A DNA stretch of 64,000 nucleotides from Xanthomonas vasicola (GTDB taxonomy: Bacteria > Pseudomonadota > Gammaproteobacteria > Xanthomonadales > Xanthomonadaceae): positions 153,281 to 217,280 of the forward strand of contig NZ_JSBW02000039.1 in the NCBI RefSeq assembly GCF_000772705.2, written 5' to 3'. The notes under the pieces were generated by a model, which was given only the letters and a program-made list of their open reading frames with translations, did no database searches and was not told the origin of the DNA. A program made the translations under genes and the position numbers. This document shows positions 40,141 to 49,455 of the stretch, piece after piece (within the stretch, counting starts at the first letter, position 1; each line of letters opens with the position of its first letter).

Positions 40141-40758
40141 ATGCATCGCATGAGCAGTGACCACGCCGCACTGGTGTTGGGTGCAGGGGCAGGGCGCCGG
40201 CTTGGCCGTTCGAAGCAATTGCTGATGCGCGATGGCGAACCGTTGCTGCACCGCGCCGCGCGCATGGCGTTACAGACTGCGCCACGCCGTTGCGTGGTGG
40301 TGCTGGGTGCCGATGCGGACGCATTGAACGAGGTGCTGCAGGATCTGAATGTCGAAATACTGCGACATGCCGACTGGTCCGAAGGCATGGGCTCCAGTTT
40401 GGCCGCGCTACGCCAACATGTGCAGGACGACACGACGTTGCGACGCAGCCTGATCCTGGGCTGCGATCAGCCTGCGCTGGATGCCCCACATTTGCGTACC
40501 TTGCTGGAAGAAGCCGATCGCGCCATCTCCGGATGTGCGACCAGCGGCTATAGCGGCGTGCGCGGCATCCCTGCGGTGGTCACACATGCGGCGTGGGCGG
40601 ATGTTCCGTTGCAGGCGGATAGCGGCCTGCGCGGCCTATTTGCCAGCCTGGACATGCAGAGCCTGGGTTGCGTGAGCGCCCCGGCGTTGGCCTTGGATAT
40701 CGACACGCCGGCCGATCTGGCTACCGCGCAGCAGCGTGGCTGGGTGGATGCAGATTGA
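40141..40758 (+). CDS. MobA/MocA-like molybdenum cofactor nucleotidyltransferase
   Basis: A 205-residue NTP transferase. ALVLGAGAGRRLGRSKQLLM at the start is the nucleotide-binding loop (GxGxxxRxGxxK), then GMGSSLAALRQHV, LILGCDQPAL with the metal-binding aspartate, and LDIDTPADLATAQ at the end. MocA makes the cytosine dinucleotide form of the molybdenum cofactor used by PaoABC-type enzymes. Location behind the pao genes, though 397 bases away, makes that role likely. A second ATG at 40150 would remove three residues. Confidence 0.88.
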   Translation: MHRMSSDHAALVLGAGAGRRLGRSKQLLMRDGEPLLHRAARMALQTAPRRCVVVLGADADALNEVLQDLNVEILRHADWSEGMGSSLAALRQHVQDDTTLRRSLILGCDQPALDAPHLRTLLEEADRAISGCATSGYSGVRGIPAVVTHAAWADVPLQADSGLRGLFASLDMQSLGCVSAPALALDIDTPADLATAQQRGWVDAD

Positions 40759-40944
40759 GACGCAATGACGGGTGCGCAAGCAGATCTTTGGCAGCCTGGG
40801 TCATGCCGCGATTGGCGCTGCAACTGCACGGTCGCGCGTAGGCGTGATCGGTGCCGATCACTGGCACCGATCCGAGCGCGTCTTCCATTTCTTGCATACT
40901 GCTAACCGAAATGCTCGGTCGCCCTATTGAGCCGCGGAGTCGAG

Positions 40945-41040
40945 TTACGACCACAGCACGATCGCTTCCCTGATCACCAACACGTAGCCGACCACCATGG
41001 CGGTCTTGACCGGAAACTGAAATTTCCTGAGCAGATCCAT
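40945..41040 (-). CDS. Candidate 31-residue small membrane protein
   Basis: On the minus strand an ATG ending at 41040 opens a 31-codon ORF: MDLLRKFQFPVKTAMVVGYV then LVIREAIVLWS. A strong purine run GGGGAGGGG lies six bases upstream of the ATG. Residues 13-31 form one hydrophobic segment with a basic N terminus, so the product would be a single-pass inner-membrane micropeptide. I do not recognise a family. The DNA has normal high-GC codon choice. Support comes from the ribosome-binding site and the composition only. Confidence 0.45.
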   Translation of the reverse strand: MDLLRKFQFPVKTAMVVGYVLVIREAIVLWS

Positions 41041-41710
41041 AAAACCCCTCCCCAGAGGCGTCTTCAAGAGCGACCGATCACCCACTGCGCACCGCCCACG
41101 CTCGTCTGACGGTTGCTGACGACACGGCGTTCACCGGTCCTGACCGAATGTAGCGTTGGATGTGATATGTGTCACGTAAGAATTTTCCTACCGTCTTGCC
41201 AGTGTTCGCCCGACGGCACTGGCATGCGCAAAAGAACATCCTGGCTATGCCGGACGCGGGGCCCTTGGCCACTCTCCCGCGGCCCCTTGAGTAAGGGCAT
41301 GCCGGCATTCCGGAGGTGAAAAGGCGTTCCCATTCCTGTGCACCGCAGCTTCCCGCGCGGCTCGCACCTCGCTCGACCGCTACACGCACTGGCCGGAGGC
41401 CAGATGGAAGAGTCACGTTACGTCGTACGCATACACCCGACCAGGGCGGCTGGTGGGTCACCCGCCCGCACTGGTCCACTGGCCAGCCTATCGGCGTGGT
41501 GGTCAACACCGGCGGCGATGGCCTAGGACCACGTTACGGTAAGCAAGTGCGGAACGCTGCCGCTTGCTGGCGGCATGTCATTGCTGACGCTGCGGCTGTC
41601 AGCAGCAGCACCGGGTTTGCGCAGACCTCCAGGTCGGCTAGATTCATGGCATCGGCCGCCATTGGTCCGGTCCGCACGTTGGCGGCTACTTTTCTGGATG
41701 TCCGCCTGTC
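41041..41710. other. Long intergenic region upstream of the DUF819 gene
   Basis: A 670-base gap with several overlapping frames on both strands, none with a credible start and family match. A short stretch near 41430-41540 reads as protein-like on both strands (plus: GGWWVTRPHWSTGQPIGVVV) and may be the remnant of a gene or a structured leader. No riboswitch class was recognised. Confidence 0.35.
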
Positions 41711-42961
41711 GTGAATGCTGCCGGTACTGCGCTGATCCAAAACGATATCGTGGTGTTCGGCCTGATCGCCGCCACCCTGGGTGCGGTGTTCTGGACTTCC
41801 GCACGCGAGCACGGACTCTGGCGGCGTTTCTACGCGTTCGTGCCGGCCTTGTTGCTGTGCTATCTGCTGCCGGGCATCTACAACACGGTCGGTCTGATCG
41901 ACGGTGCCAACACCCGGCTGTATAACCCGATCGCCCGCGACGTGCTGCTGCCTGCCGCATTGATCCTGCTGACCTTGAGCATCGATCTGCGCGCGATCCT
42001 GGGGCTCGGCCCCAAACTGGTGGCGATGTATCTGGGCGCATCGCTGAGTGTCATGCTGGGTGCAGTGGTGGCGTTCTGGGTGATGCGCTGGCTGCATCCG
42101 GCCACCGTCGCCGGTGACACCTGGGCCGGCATGGCGGCACTGGCCGGCAGCTGGATCGGTGGCGGCGCCAATATGCTGGCGATGCGCGAAGTCTTCGATG
42201 TGGACGCGACCACCTTCGGGCAGTTCGCGGTGGTCGATGTCGGCGTGGGCTACGTGTGGATGGCGGTGCTGATTTTCCTGGCCGGTCGCGCGCGCAACAT
42301 CGACGCGCGCAGCGGTGCCGACACCCGAGCGCTGGATGCCTTGCAGGAGCGCATGGCGCGCTTCCAGGCTGAGCATGCGCGCATTCCCAGCCTGGCCGAC
42401 CTGATGGTGATCGTGGCGGTGGCATTCGGCGGCGTCGGCCTGGCGCACGCGCTGGCCAACCCGCTCGCGGCGTGGTGCAAGGCGCAGCTGAGCTGGGCCA
42501 GCCAGTTCAGTCTGGACACACCGTTCGTGTGGGTAGTGGTGCTGGCGACCAGCCTGGGCCTGCTGCTGAGCTTCACCCGTGCACGCACGCTGGAAGGCGC
42601 GGGCGCTTCCAAAATCGGCACCTTGCTGCTGTATTTCCTGATCGCCTGCATTGGCATGCAGATGGACTTGCTGGCGCTGCTGGACCGGCCATGGTTGTTC
42701 TTGCTCGGCCTGATCTGGATCGCCGTGCATATCGGCTTGCTGTGGGGGCTTGGCCTGCTACTGCGGGTGCCGTTCTTCTATTTTGCGATTGGCTCGCAAT
42801 CCAATATCGGCGGCCCCGCTTCTGCGCCCGTGGTCGCCGCCGCGTTTCATCCGGCACTGGCGCCGGTCGGCGTGTTGCTGGGCACGATGGGCTACGCCAC
42901 CGGCACCTATCTGGCATATCTGGTCGGCATCACCTTGCGCGCGATAGCCGGTGCGGGATAA
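41711..42961 (+). CDS. DUF819 family integral membrane protein
   Basis: A 416-residue membrane protein with 10 to 12 hydrophobic segments. DUF819 signatures are ALILLTLSIDLRAILGLGPK near residue 80, GMAALAGSWIGGGANMLAMR near 137, and NIGGPASAPVVAAAFHPALA near the C terminus; the glycine-rich SWIGGGANM and NIGGPASAP motifs are duplicated halves of an inverted-repeat transporter fold. Substrate unknown; YjcL-like members are often called putative permeases. The start is GTG 41711; no strong ribosome-binding site is seen, so the N terminus is uncertain. Confidence 0.85.
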   Translation: MNAAGTALIQNDIVVFGLIAATLGAVFWTSAREHGLWRRFYAFVPALLLCYLLPGIYNTVGLIDGANTRLYNPIARDVLLPAALILLTLSIDLRAILGLGPKLVAMYLGASLSVMLGAVVAFWVMRWLHPATVAGDTWAGMAALAGSWIGGGANMLAMREVFDVDATTFGQFAVVDVGVGYVWMAVLIFLAGRARNIDARSGADTRALDALQERMARFQAEHARIPSLADLMVIVAVAFGGVGLAHALANPLAAWCKAQLSWASQFSLDTPFVWVVVLATSLGLLLSFTRARTLEGAGASKIGTLLLYFLIACIGMQMDLLALLDRPWLFLLGLIWIAVHIGLLWGLGLLLRVPFFYFAIGSQSNIGGPASAPVVAAAFHPALAPVGVLLGTMGYATGTYLAYLVGITLRAIAGAG

Positions 42962-43329
42962 ACCGATGCCGGACAACGCGAGCGCGCAGTCGGCAGCTCC
43001 GGTTGAGCGAGTGGCAGCGACGAGTGAGGTTTCGGCGTCATTGCCCGCCCGATAAATCCAGGTATCGCTGCATATACGATCCGCTCATGCCGCTTTCCGC
43101 ACCATCGGCCGGGTCCGACGACTGCTCAGATTCTGTCGCCGCGCCGCGCCGCGACTCGAACATACGCGCGGATGCGCGTACGCACTCCGCTGCGCTGATC
43201 TGACACACATCACGCGCAGGACGAAGCCTCCTTCGTCCTGGCGATGTGATCCAACACGGCCCGCAAGATGCTGCCAGCAGCGCGTAGTGATTCAATGGGG
43301 CCCGCGATGTTCCGCGGGCCACTCTGCCA
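42962..43329. other. Intergenic region with two perfect hairpins
   Basis: CAGGACGAAG-CCTC-CTTCGTCCTG at 43217-43240 and GGCCCGCG-ATGTTC-CGCGGGCC at 43299-43320 are perfect inverted repeats. Both lie downstream of converging genes (DUF819 from the left, the effector gene from the right) and may act as transcription ends, although neither has a T-run. No gene is seen. Confidence 0.5.
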
Positions 43330-44517
43330 TTATTGCTGAATCACGCGACGCCGCTCTTCCTGCTGTTGCGGCGGCTGCTGGATGTGCTGCTGATTGTGCT
43401 GCTGCAGCTGGCTGACATTGGTCTGCGCAGGCTCATTGGCTGCGGAGGCCGTTTGCACATGGCTGCGCAGATGGGCCGGGTCGTCCATGCGGCCCTGCAC
43501 CGCAATCAGACTGTCGCAATCGCGATTGGGCACCAGGTGATCGATGCGCTGCAAGCCATCGTTGCCCGCGCGTGCAGCCACGCTGGCAGCGGTGTTGAGA
43601 AACGCCGTGTCGTCGCGCAGCCCCAGGCGCTCGCGCTGCCCGTCCAACTGCACCACTGCGTCGTTGAACAACTGGCTGCCGGGCCGCAATGCGGCGCCAC
43701 GCGACTGGTCCTGCGACTGCATGTCCTGCGCCTTCATCACCGAATCGATGCCATGCAGATCCAGTCGATGCTTGAGCATCATGCCCGGCACCAGACGCTG
43801 GCCGAACGACAACGGGTCCGGCTCGGGCAATTCGATCTGATGGCCGGCCGCATCCGGCATGGCCCATTTGAGCGGGATGCTGTCTTCCTGCAGATGGGTG
43901 AGGATCTCGTTCTTGACGTGGTAGCCGCGGATCAATTCGCTGTTGGCGTAGTCCTTGGCAGCCGATGCATCCAGGCCTTGGCGCTCCAGCGTGCGGTCGT
44001 TGACGCCGGCGGCGTTATAGGTCACCGCCGGAATGTCGTTGACCATTGCCGATGCCGCGGCCAGACCGCCGCCCAGCGAATGCCCGCTGATCACCACCTG
44101 GTCGCCGAACGCCTGTTTGGCCTGGCTACCGAGCTGGATCGCCGAAGCGTACTGCGCATCGTCAAAGCCCAAGCCCTGGCCGATGTTGTGCTTCCAGTCC
44201 TTGCCTTCGTCGGTGCCGCAGAAGCCCAGCACCACCTGCCCATGATCATTGCGATAGAAGGCGGCATCGAAGCCGCTCTTGGCGTCGTGCAGCAGGGCAG
44301 GGTCGATGCCTGCCTGCTGCAGCGCGCGGTCGTCCATGCGCGACCAGCCATTGGGCAGGGCGGCGGCAAAGGTTTCGGCGCGGCCTTCGCGTCGCTGCGC
44401 GGCGGTGGCGTAAAGGTCTTGCAGCATCGCGGGGATCTGGCGGTCTTCCGGATGCGGTTGTTGCCCGCGCATCGATTCTGCGAACGGGGTGGAAGAAGAA
44501 GATTCTGACGGGCTCAT
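43330..44517 (-). CDS. Predicted X-T4SS lipase effector with XVIPCD
   Basis: A 395-residue protein in two parts. Residues about 60-260 are an alpha/beta hydrolase of the class 3 lipase type: VVLGFCGTDEGKDW and the nucleophile elbow VISGHSLGGGLAAAS with Ser147. Residues about 283-395 match the XVIPCD of Xanthomonadales type IV secretion effectors: LFNDAVVQLDGQRERLGL, GLQRIDHLVPNRDCDSLIAV, QGRMDDPAHLRSHVQTASAA and a Gln-rich tail. XVIPCD binds the VirD4 coupling protein and directs injection into rival bacteria. No signal peptide is present, as expected. The ankyrin lipoprotein gene lies 36 bases upstream in the same unit and is the likely immunity gene. Confidence 0.88.
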   Translation of the reverse strand: MSPSESSSSTPFAESMRGQQPHPEDRQIPAMLQDLYATAAQRREGRAETFAAALPNGWSRMDDRALQQAGIDPALLHDAKSGFDAAFYRNDHGQVVLGFCGTDEGKDWKHNIGQGLGFDDAQYASAIQLGSQAKQAFGDQVVISGHSLGGGLAAASAMVNDIPAVTYNAAGVNDRTLERQGLDASAAKDYANSELIRGYHVKNEILTHLQEDSIPLKWAMPDAAGHQIELPEPDPLSFGQRLVPGMMLKHRLDLHGIDSVMKAQDMQSQDQSRGAALRPGSQLFNDAVVQLDGQRERLGLRDDTAFLNTAASVAARAGNDGLQRIDHLVPNRDCDSLIAVQGRMDDPAHLRSHVQTASAANEPAQTNVSQLQQHNQQHIQQPPQQQEERRRVIQQ

Positions 44518-44553
44518 GCGCGGCTCCTTGCGTTCGTCATGCGAAAAGCGCGC

Positions 44554-45318
44554 TTAGCGGCTGCTTTCCACGGGAATGTTGTGGGCGTTCAACCATGCGC
44601 GCACCTCCGACCTCACCTGCTGGCCGCTGGCATTGAGCAGGCGATCCGGCGTGGTGAAGAAATACGCCTGGAAGGTCTTCTGCTGTGCATTGCGCACGGT
44701 GGGATCGACGCCTGCCTTGAGCAAGGTGAGCACTGCAGGGCTAGCCGCGCCACTTTGCGCTGCAAGGTGCAGCAGGCTGTTGCCGGTGTGGTCGAGGCGC
44801 TGCACATCTGCACCGGCCTTGATCAATAACTCGATCTGCGCATCGCGCTTGCTCTGTACCGCGCGGAACAGCGGCGTCCAGCCGGCACGCGCACTGATGA
44901 CATCAATCGGCGCCCTGTGCTGCAACAGAATCTGCAGATACTCCGGGTCCTGTGCCATGGCGGCCATGTGCACGACCGTTTCCTGGTCCATGCCGGGCAA
45001 TGATGGGTCGGCACCTGCGTCGAGCAACGCGGCCAATGCGCGCGGTTGTTCGTTCCAGATCGCCCACTCGAGCAAGGTGACGTTTTGATCGCCGTGTGCG
45101 GCGAGATCGACAGTGGGGGCGAGTGCCTTGATCTGGGCAACATCACCCTGCGCAATGGCGTTGGCGATATCGGTCAAGGCGGGGTCGCGGAAGGCGACGG
45201 TGTGGTCCTGCAGCGTAGCTGACATGGTGGTTTGCTCCTTGGCACCGGGCGAGGCGGTGCATGAGACCGCGAAGAACGAGGTCGCAAGAACGAGCAGGGC
45301 GGGGAATCGCGGTTGCAT
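44554..45318 (-). CDS. Ankyrin-repeat lipoprotein, predicted immunity protein of the adjacent effector
   Basis: A 254-residue protein starting MQPRFPALLVLATSFFAVSC, a signal peptide ending in a cysteine at residue 20 that suits lipidation (lipobox AVSC, slightly atypical). The mature part has about five ankyrin-type repeats: VTLLEWAIWNEQPRALAALL, ETVVHMAAMAQDPEYLQILL, WTPLFRAVQSKRDAQIELLI and NSLLHLAAQSGAASPAVLTL. A good ribosome-binding site (AAGGAG) precedes the ATG. Immunity proteins of Xanthomonas T4SS effectors are usually periplasmic lipoproteins coded next to the effector, which is the basis for the role assigned. The frame upstream to 45537 is spurious. Confidence 0.8.
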   Translation of the reverse strand: MQPRFPALLVLATSFFAVSCTASPGAKEQTTMSATLQDHTVAFRDPALTDIANAIAQGDVAQIKALAPTVDLAAHGDQNVTLLEWAIWNEQPRALAALLDAGADPSLPGMDQETVVHMAAMAQDPEYLQILLQHRAPIDVISARAGWTPLFRAVQSKRDAQIELLIKAGADVQRLDHTGNSLLHLAAQSGAASPAVLTLLKAGVDPTVRNAQQKTFQAYFFTTPDRLLNASGQQVRSEVRAWLNAHNIPVESSR

Positions 45319-45579
45319 CGAAATCTCCTTCTCCTGATCGCATTCCTGATGACGCTGCGGCAAGTCCCGCCGCAGCGGGGCAGATCCTATCAGCTGCAAA
45401 AATCGCTTGCGGTAAGATTTCGTGACATGGCGACATGGCGGGCCGCATGCTCGGGGCCGCCTGTCCCTGCAGCGCGCTTGTTGCGAGCGGCGACGGTCTC
45501 CATCGCGACAGCCTGCCGCCCCACAGCCGACGGTCACACCTCGGCCGGCATAATGGCGCTTTGCGAGCAGATGGGTGCA

Positions 45580-46257
45580 ATGGCGTACGAGCTACTGATC
45601 AGTGACTGTGATGGCGTTCTTGTCGACAGCGAGATACTGGCCGACCGGGTAATGCGTGAGGCGCTGGCGTCTTTCGTGCCAAGCGAGCCGCTGGAACATC
45701 TGCTGGAAACCACCTTCGGGCAGACGACACGCGAGGTGTTGCGGCGGGTGGAAGAGCGCTTTGCGCTGCAGTTGCCGGAGACTTTACTGGCGCAGATCCA
45801 GGCGCGCAGTGAGGCATTGATCCAGGCCCAGGTGCAGCCGATCGCAGGCGTACGCGAGGCGCTGGAGCAGATTCCGCTGCCGTTGGCGGTGGCCTCCAAT
45901 AGCCGGCGCCATAATGTGATTGCCTCTGTGGAACGGGCCGGGCTCACTGCACGTGCGGCGGGACGTATTTTCAGCGCCGACATGGTGGAACGGCCCAAGC
46001 CGGCACCTGACGTGTATCTGCTGGCGGCACGCACCGCTGGAGTCGCGGCGGAGCGTTGTCTGGTCATCGAAGACAGTCCCACCGGTGCGACTGCGGCCGT
46101 TGCGGCAGGCATGCAGGTGTTGGGCTTCACCGGTGCAAGCCACATTCCACCGGGGCATGGCGACACGTTGCGCCGCATCGGTGTGGTCGAGGTGTTCGAC
46201 ACTATGCGTGATTTACCTGCGTTGTTCGCGCGGCTGGCGCAAAAACGCGCTGGGTAA
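45580..46257 (+). CDS. HAD-superfamily phosphatase
   Basis: A 225-residue HAD hydrolase, subfamily IA. Motif I is ISDCDGVLVDSEILADR (nucleophile D), motif II VASNSRRHNVI, motif III with the lysine RPKPAPDVYLLAA, and motif IV VIEDSPTGATAAVAAGM. The cap is helical, as in phosphoglycolate phosphatase and YfbT-type sugar phosphatases; the substrate is not predictable. Starts at 45553 or 45571 are in frame (MALCEQMGAM) and cannot be excluded; the frame to 45313 is antisense to the ankyrin gene. Confidence 0.88.
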   Translation: MAYELLISDCDGVLVDSEILADRVMREALASFVPSEPLEHLLETTFGQTTREVLRRVEERFALQLPETLLAQIQARSEALIQAQVQPIAGVREALEQIPLPLAVASNSRRHNVIASVERAGLTARAAGRIFSADMVERPKPAPDVYLLAARTAGVAAERCLVIEDSPTGATAAVAAGMQVLGFTGASHIPPGHGDTLRRIGVVEVFDTMRDLPALFARLAQKRAG

Positions 46258-46297
46258 GTCGATCGCTTGGTGAGTGCAGTGTGCGGTGTCCACGTTT

Positions 46298-46349
46298 GCG
46301 GGATACGTTTTGAACCCATCCATGGATGCTCTTAGTGACATCCATGCGG
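46298..46349 (+). repeat. GCGGGACACG-type repeat, copy 1
   Basis: GCGGGATACGTTTTGAACCC, then ATCCATGGATGCTCTTAGTG and ACATCCATGC. The pattern is the same as in the copies at 46534 and, inverted, at 46852. Confidence 0.65.
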
Positions 46350-46533
46350 CCAGGCGCATCGCCGCTTCGCAGATCCGCGGCGTTACGACTGGCGCGCCTG
46401 CGCGCTCCACTCGATGCAATAGAACTGAGGTTTGAGTCGGGGCTAGGTTTGGATGCCATCCAAGCGTTAGGTCTAAAACTTCAAGTCAAAGTTCAAAGGC
46501 TGGCCAGTTGAGCGCGCGGTGCCTTCACCGCTC

Positions 46534-46590
46534 GCGGGACACGCCGTAAACCCGGCCATGGGGGGCTCGATGGCGGCATCCATGCCGCCG
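46534..46590 (+). repeat. GCGGGACACG-type repeat, copy 2
   Basis: GCGGGACACGCCGTAAACCC, then GGCCATGGGGGGCTCGATGG and CGGCATCCATGCCGCC. It contains an internal GGCGGCATCCATGCCGCC palindrome. Confidence 0.65.
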
Positions 46591-46851
46591 TCGGTCCCGC
46601 AATCGGCGAGGCCACCGCGCCAGCGAGTTGGCTGACAGCCAACGAAAAGCAGTGCACTGCGACGAACAAATGCTGCATGGGTCGATTTGGCTGCTGAGGA
46701 TCTATTGGCCACGACGTCCGATAGGCGCGGCGACAGACATCGACGGACTTAACGCACAGTCTCGTTGATTGATCGCGCGATGCGCTGCTTGCGCCAGCAT
46801 ACCGACCAACTCGAATGGTCCTTGTTCGCCCACCGGCGCGGGACCGTACGT

Positions 46852-46913
46852 GGCATGGATGCCGCGTAAGAGCCTGCATGGATGGATTCACGACGTGTCC
46901 CGCGCCGGCGGGC
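46852..46913 (-). repeat. GCGGGACACG-type repeat, copy 3 (inverted)
   Basis: On the minus strand: GCGCGGGACACGTCGTGAAT, then CCATCCATGCAGGCTCTTAC and GCGGCATCCATGCC. The gap 46258-47119 holds these three copies, a strong terminator, and no supported gene. Confidence 0.65.
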
Positions 46914-47038
46914 GGGCGAGGGCCCTGCAGCAAAACCTCAGGTCAGCTGCTCCGCACCCAATCTATCGCAGTGCCTAATCGCGCCAAGAGACGCTTTTAT
47001 CAGCCGCTCCTCGCCCCCCAGTTGCCTTCGCGAAGAAC

Positions 47039-47078
47039 AACGCAACAGGGCGCGATTCGCATCGCGCCCTGTTGCGTT
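47039..47078 (-). terminator. Terminator of the cstA-ybdD operon
   Basis: AACGCAACAGGGCGCGAT-TCGC-ATCGCGCCCTGTTGCGTT is a perfect 18-pair hairpin, followed on the minus strand by TGTTCTT. It lies 42 bases after the ybdD stop. Confidence 0.85.
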
Positions 47079-47119
47079 TCTACTTCTTGACCAACCAATC
47101 ACTAATCGCAATCATCCAG

Positions 47120-47344
47120 TCAACAACACCGAAACCCACTCTTGCCGCCATAGCGCGCGTCCTGGCGTTCGCGGAAGAAGGCGGGGTAGTCCATCACCGG
47201 TTTGTCGGGATGTTTTTCCACCATATGCCGGACGTAGTTGTCGTAATCGGGAATGCCGCAGCACAGCCGTGCGGTCTGGATCAGGCGCCGCCAGATGCGG
47301 CGGTGCACCTGATATTGACTGGCCAGGACGAGTTGCGTACCCAT
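47120..47344 (-). CDS. ybdD: YbdD/YjiX family small protein
   Basis: A 74-residue protein ([20 protein letters not shown] at the start) of the DUF466/YbdD family: [20 protein letters not shown] followed by [20 protein letters not shown]. In E. coli YbdD pairs with the pyruvate transporters CstA and BtsT and is needed for their function. The ATG overlaps the cstA stop by one base (TAATG), so translation is coupled. A perfect hairpin terminator follows. Confidence 0.92.
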   Translation of the reverse strand: MGTQLVLASQYQVHRRIWRRLIQTARLCCGIPDYDNYVRHMVEKHPDKPVMDYPAFFRERQDARYGGKSGFRCC

Positions 47345-49416
47345 TACAGGTCTGCCATCTGGTGTGGCTGCAACGCCACGTACGGGGTTTCGCGGTCGGT
47401 CCGCTGCGGGTTGCGGCGTGCCACCATGATCGTCTTGATCGAATAGATCAGGATCGACGCCACCACGAACAGAAACAGCACCGTCAGCCCGGTGTTGACG
47501 TAGGCGTTGGTGACGATCTGCTGCATCTGCGGCACCGTCTTGGCAGGTGCAGTGATGGTGTTGCTGGCGATCGCCGCCTGGAACTTGTGCGCCTGCGCCA
47601 GGAAACCCTGCGCCGGATTGCTGTCGAAGATCTTGATCAGCCCCGCGTAGGTGGTGCACAGCAACAGCCACAGCGCCGGCACGATGGTCACCCAGGCGTA
47701 GCGGTCACGCTTCAACTTGAACAACACCACCGTGCCCAGCATTAGCGCGATGCCGGCCAGCATCTGGTTGGAGATGCCGAACAACGGCCACAAGGTCTGG
47801 ATGCCGCCGAACGGATCGATCACGCCGGTGTAGAGCAGATAGCCCCACAGCGCCACGCAACCGGCGGTAGCGATGATATTGGCCGTCCACGATTCGGTCT
47901 TTTTCAATGCCGGGATGAAGTTGCCCAGCAGGTCCTGCAGCATGAAGCGGCCGGCGCGCGTGCCGGCGTCCACCGCGGTCAGGATGAACAGTGCTTCGAA
48001 CAGGATGGCGAAGTGATACCAGAATGCCATGGTGTCTTCGCCCGGCAGCAACTGGTGCAGGATCTGCGCGATGCCTACAGCCAGCGTGGGTGCGCCGCCG
48101 GCACGTGCCAGGATGCTGTGTTCGCCGATATCGCGTGCAGTGGCTTCAAGAACCTGCGGTGTGATCGAAAAGCCCCACTCGCTGATCTTGGCAGCGACTG
48201 CGACAGTGTCGGTGCCGACCAGCGAGGCGGGGCTGTTCATCGCGAAGTAGATGCCCGGCTCAATGATCGACGCGGCCACCAGTGCCATCACCGCCACGAA
48301 CGATTCCATCAACATGCCGCCGTAGCCGATGTAGCGCATGTGGCCTTCATTGGCGAGCAGCTTGGGCGTGGTGCCGGAAGCGATCAGCGCGTGGAAGCCG
48401 GAGACCGCGCCGCAGGCAATGGTGATGAACAGGAACGGGAAGATGCCGCCCTTCCACACCGGGCCATCGCCGGTGGAGGCGAATTGCGTGAGCGCCGGCA
48501 TTTTCAGATCCGGCATCACGACCAGGATGCCGATCGCCAGCGCAAGGATGGTGCCGATCTTGAGGAAGGTAGACAGGTAATCGCGCGGTGCCAGCAACAG
48601 CCACACCGGCAGCACCGAGGCAACGAAGCCGTAGCCGATCAACATCCAGGTGATCTGCTTGGCGGTGAAGGTGAAGGCCGGGCCCCAGGTCGGGTCCGCC
48701 GCCACCTTGCCGCCCAGCCAGATCGCGGCCAGCAGCAGGATCAACCCCACCACCGAGATTTCGCCGATCTTGCCGACGCGGATGTAGCGCATGTAGACGC
48801 CCATCATCAGCGCGATCGGCATCGTGGCGATGACGGTGAACATGCCCCACGGGCTTTCCGCCAGCGCCTTGACCACCACCATCGCCAGCACCGCCAGGAT
48901 GATGATCATGATCAGGAACGCGCCGAACAAGGCGATGGTGCCGGGCACCTGGCCCATTTCCTCGCGCACCAGATCGCCCAGCGAGCGGCCGTTGCGGCGG
49001 CTGGACAGGAACAGCACCACGAAGTCCTGCACCGCACCGGCGAACACCACGCCCACCACCAGCCACAACAGCCCGGGCAGGTAGCCCATTTGCGCGGCGA
49101 GCACAGGGCCGACCAAGGGCCCGGCACCGGCGATGGCAGCGAAGTGGTGGCCGAACAGCACGTGCTTGTTGGTGGGCACGTAATCCAGGCCGTCGTTGTT
49201 GGCGACCGCCGGGGTGGCACGGGTGATGTCCAGTTGCATCACCTTGTCGGCAATGAACAGGCTGTAGAACCGGTAGGCGATCAAATAGATCGACACCGCC
49301 GCCACCACGATCCACAACGCGTTGATGTGCTCACCACGCCGCAGCGCGACGGTGCCCAGGCAGAACGCGGCCAGTAGCGCCAGCGCGCCCCAGGCCAGCT
49401 TCGAGAACCCTTTCAT
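47344..49416 (-). CDS. cstA: Carbon starvation protein A (pyruvate transporter family)
   Basis: A 690-residue membrane protein with about 16-18 hydrophobic segments. CstA signatures are [20 protein letters not shown] near residue 75, [39 protein letters not shown] and [23 protein letters not shown] [20 protein letters not shown]. It imports pyruvate, and peptides in some bacteria. The first gene of a two-gene unit with ybdD. The leader has a perfect hairpin at 49456-49485 and, 110 bases upstream, TGTGACCGTAGCACC, which resembles half of a CRP/Clp site; cstA is CRP-controlled in E. coli, so this is worth testing. Confidence 0.94.
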   Translation of the reverse strand: MKGFSKLAWGALALLAAFCLGTVALRRGEHINALWIVVAAVSIYLIAYRFYSLFIADKVMQLDITRATPAVANNDGLDYVPTNKHVLFGHHFAAIAGAGPLVGPVLAAQMGYLPGLLWLVVGVVFAGAVQDFVVLFLSSRRNGRSLGDLVREEMGQVPGTIALFGAFLIMIIILAVLAMVVVKALAESPWGMFTVIATMPIALMMGVYMRYIRVGKIGEISVVGLILLLAAIWLGGKVAADPTWGPAFTFTAKQITWMLIGYGFVASVLPVWLLLAPRDYLSTFLKIGTILALAIGILVVMPDLKMPALTQFASTGDGPVWKGGIFPFLFITIACGAVSGFHALIASGTTPKLLANEGHMRYIGYGGMLMESFVAVMALVAASIIEPGIYFAMNSPASLVGTDTVAVAAKISEWGFSITPQVLEATARDIGEHSILARAGGAPTLAVGIAQILHQLLPGEDTMAFWYHFAILFEALFILTAVDAGTRAGRFMLQDLLGNFIPALKKTESWTANIIATAGCVALWGYLLYTGVIDPFGGIQTLWPLFGISNQMLAGIALMLGTVVLFKLKRDRYAWVTIVPALWLLLCTTYAGLIKIFDSNPAQGFLAQAHKFQAAIASNTITAPAKTVPQMQQIVTNAYVNTGLTVLFLFVVASILIYSIKTIMVARRNPQRTDRETPYVALQPHQMADL

Positions 49417-49455
49417 GCATGCCCCTCAGGAACGATTCGCCCAAGGGTCCACCCA

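Noticed and set aside
39803..40153. 116-codon frame between the XdhC-like and MocA-like genes
   Set aside because: No family features, no ribosome-binding site and atypical residue composition.
41316..41714. 132-codon frame before the DUF819 gene
   Set aside because: No homology-like pattern or good start; kept only as part of the unexplained-region finding.
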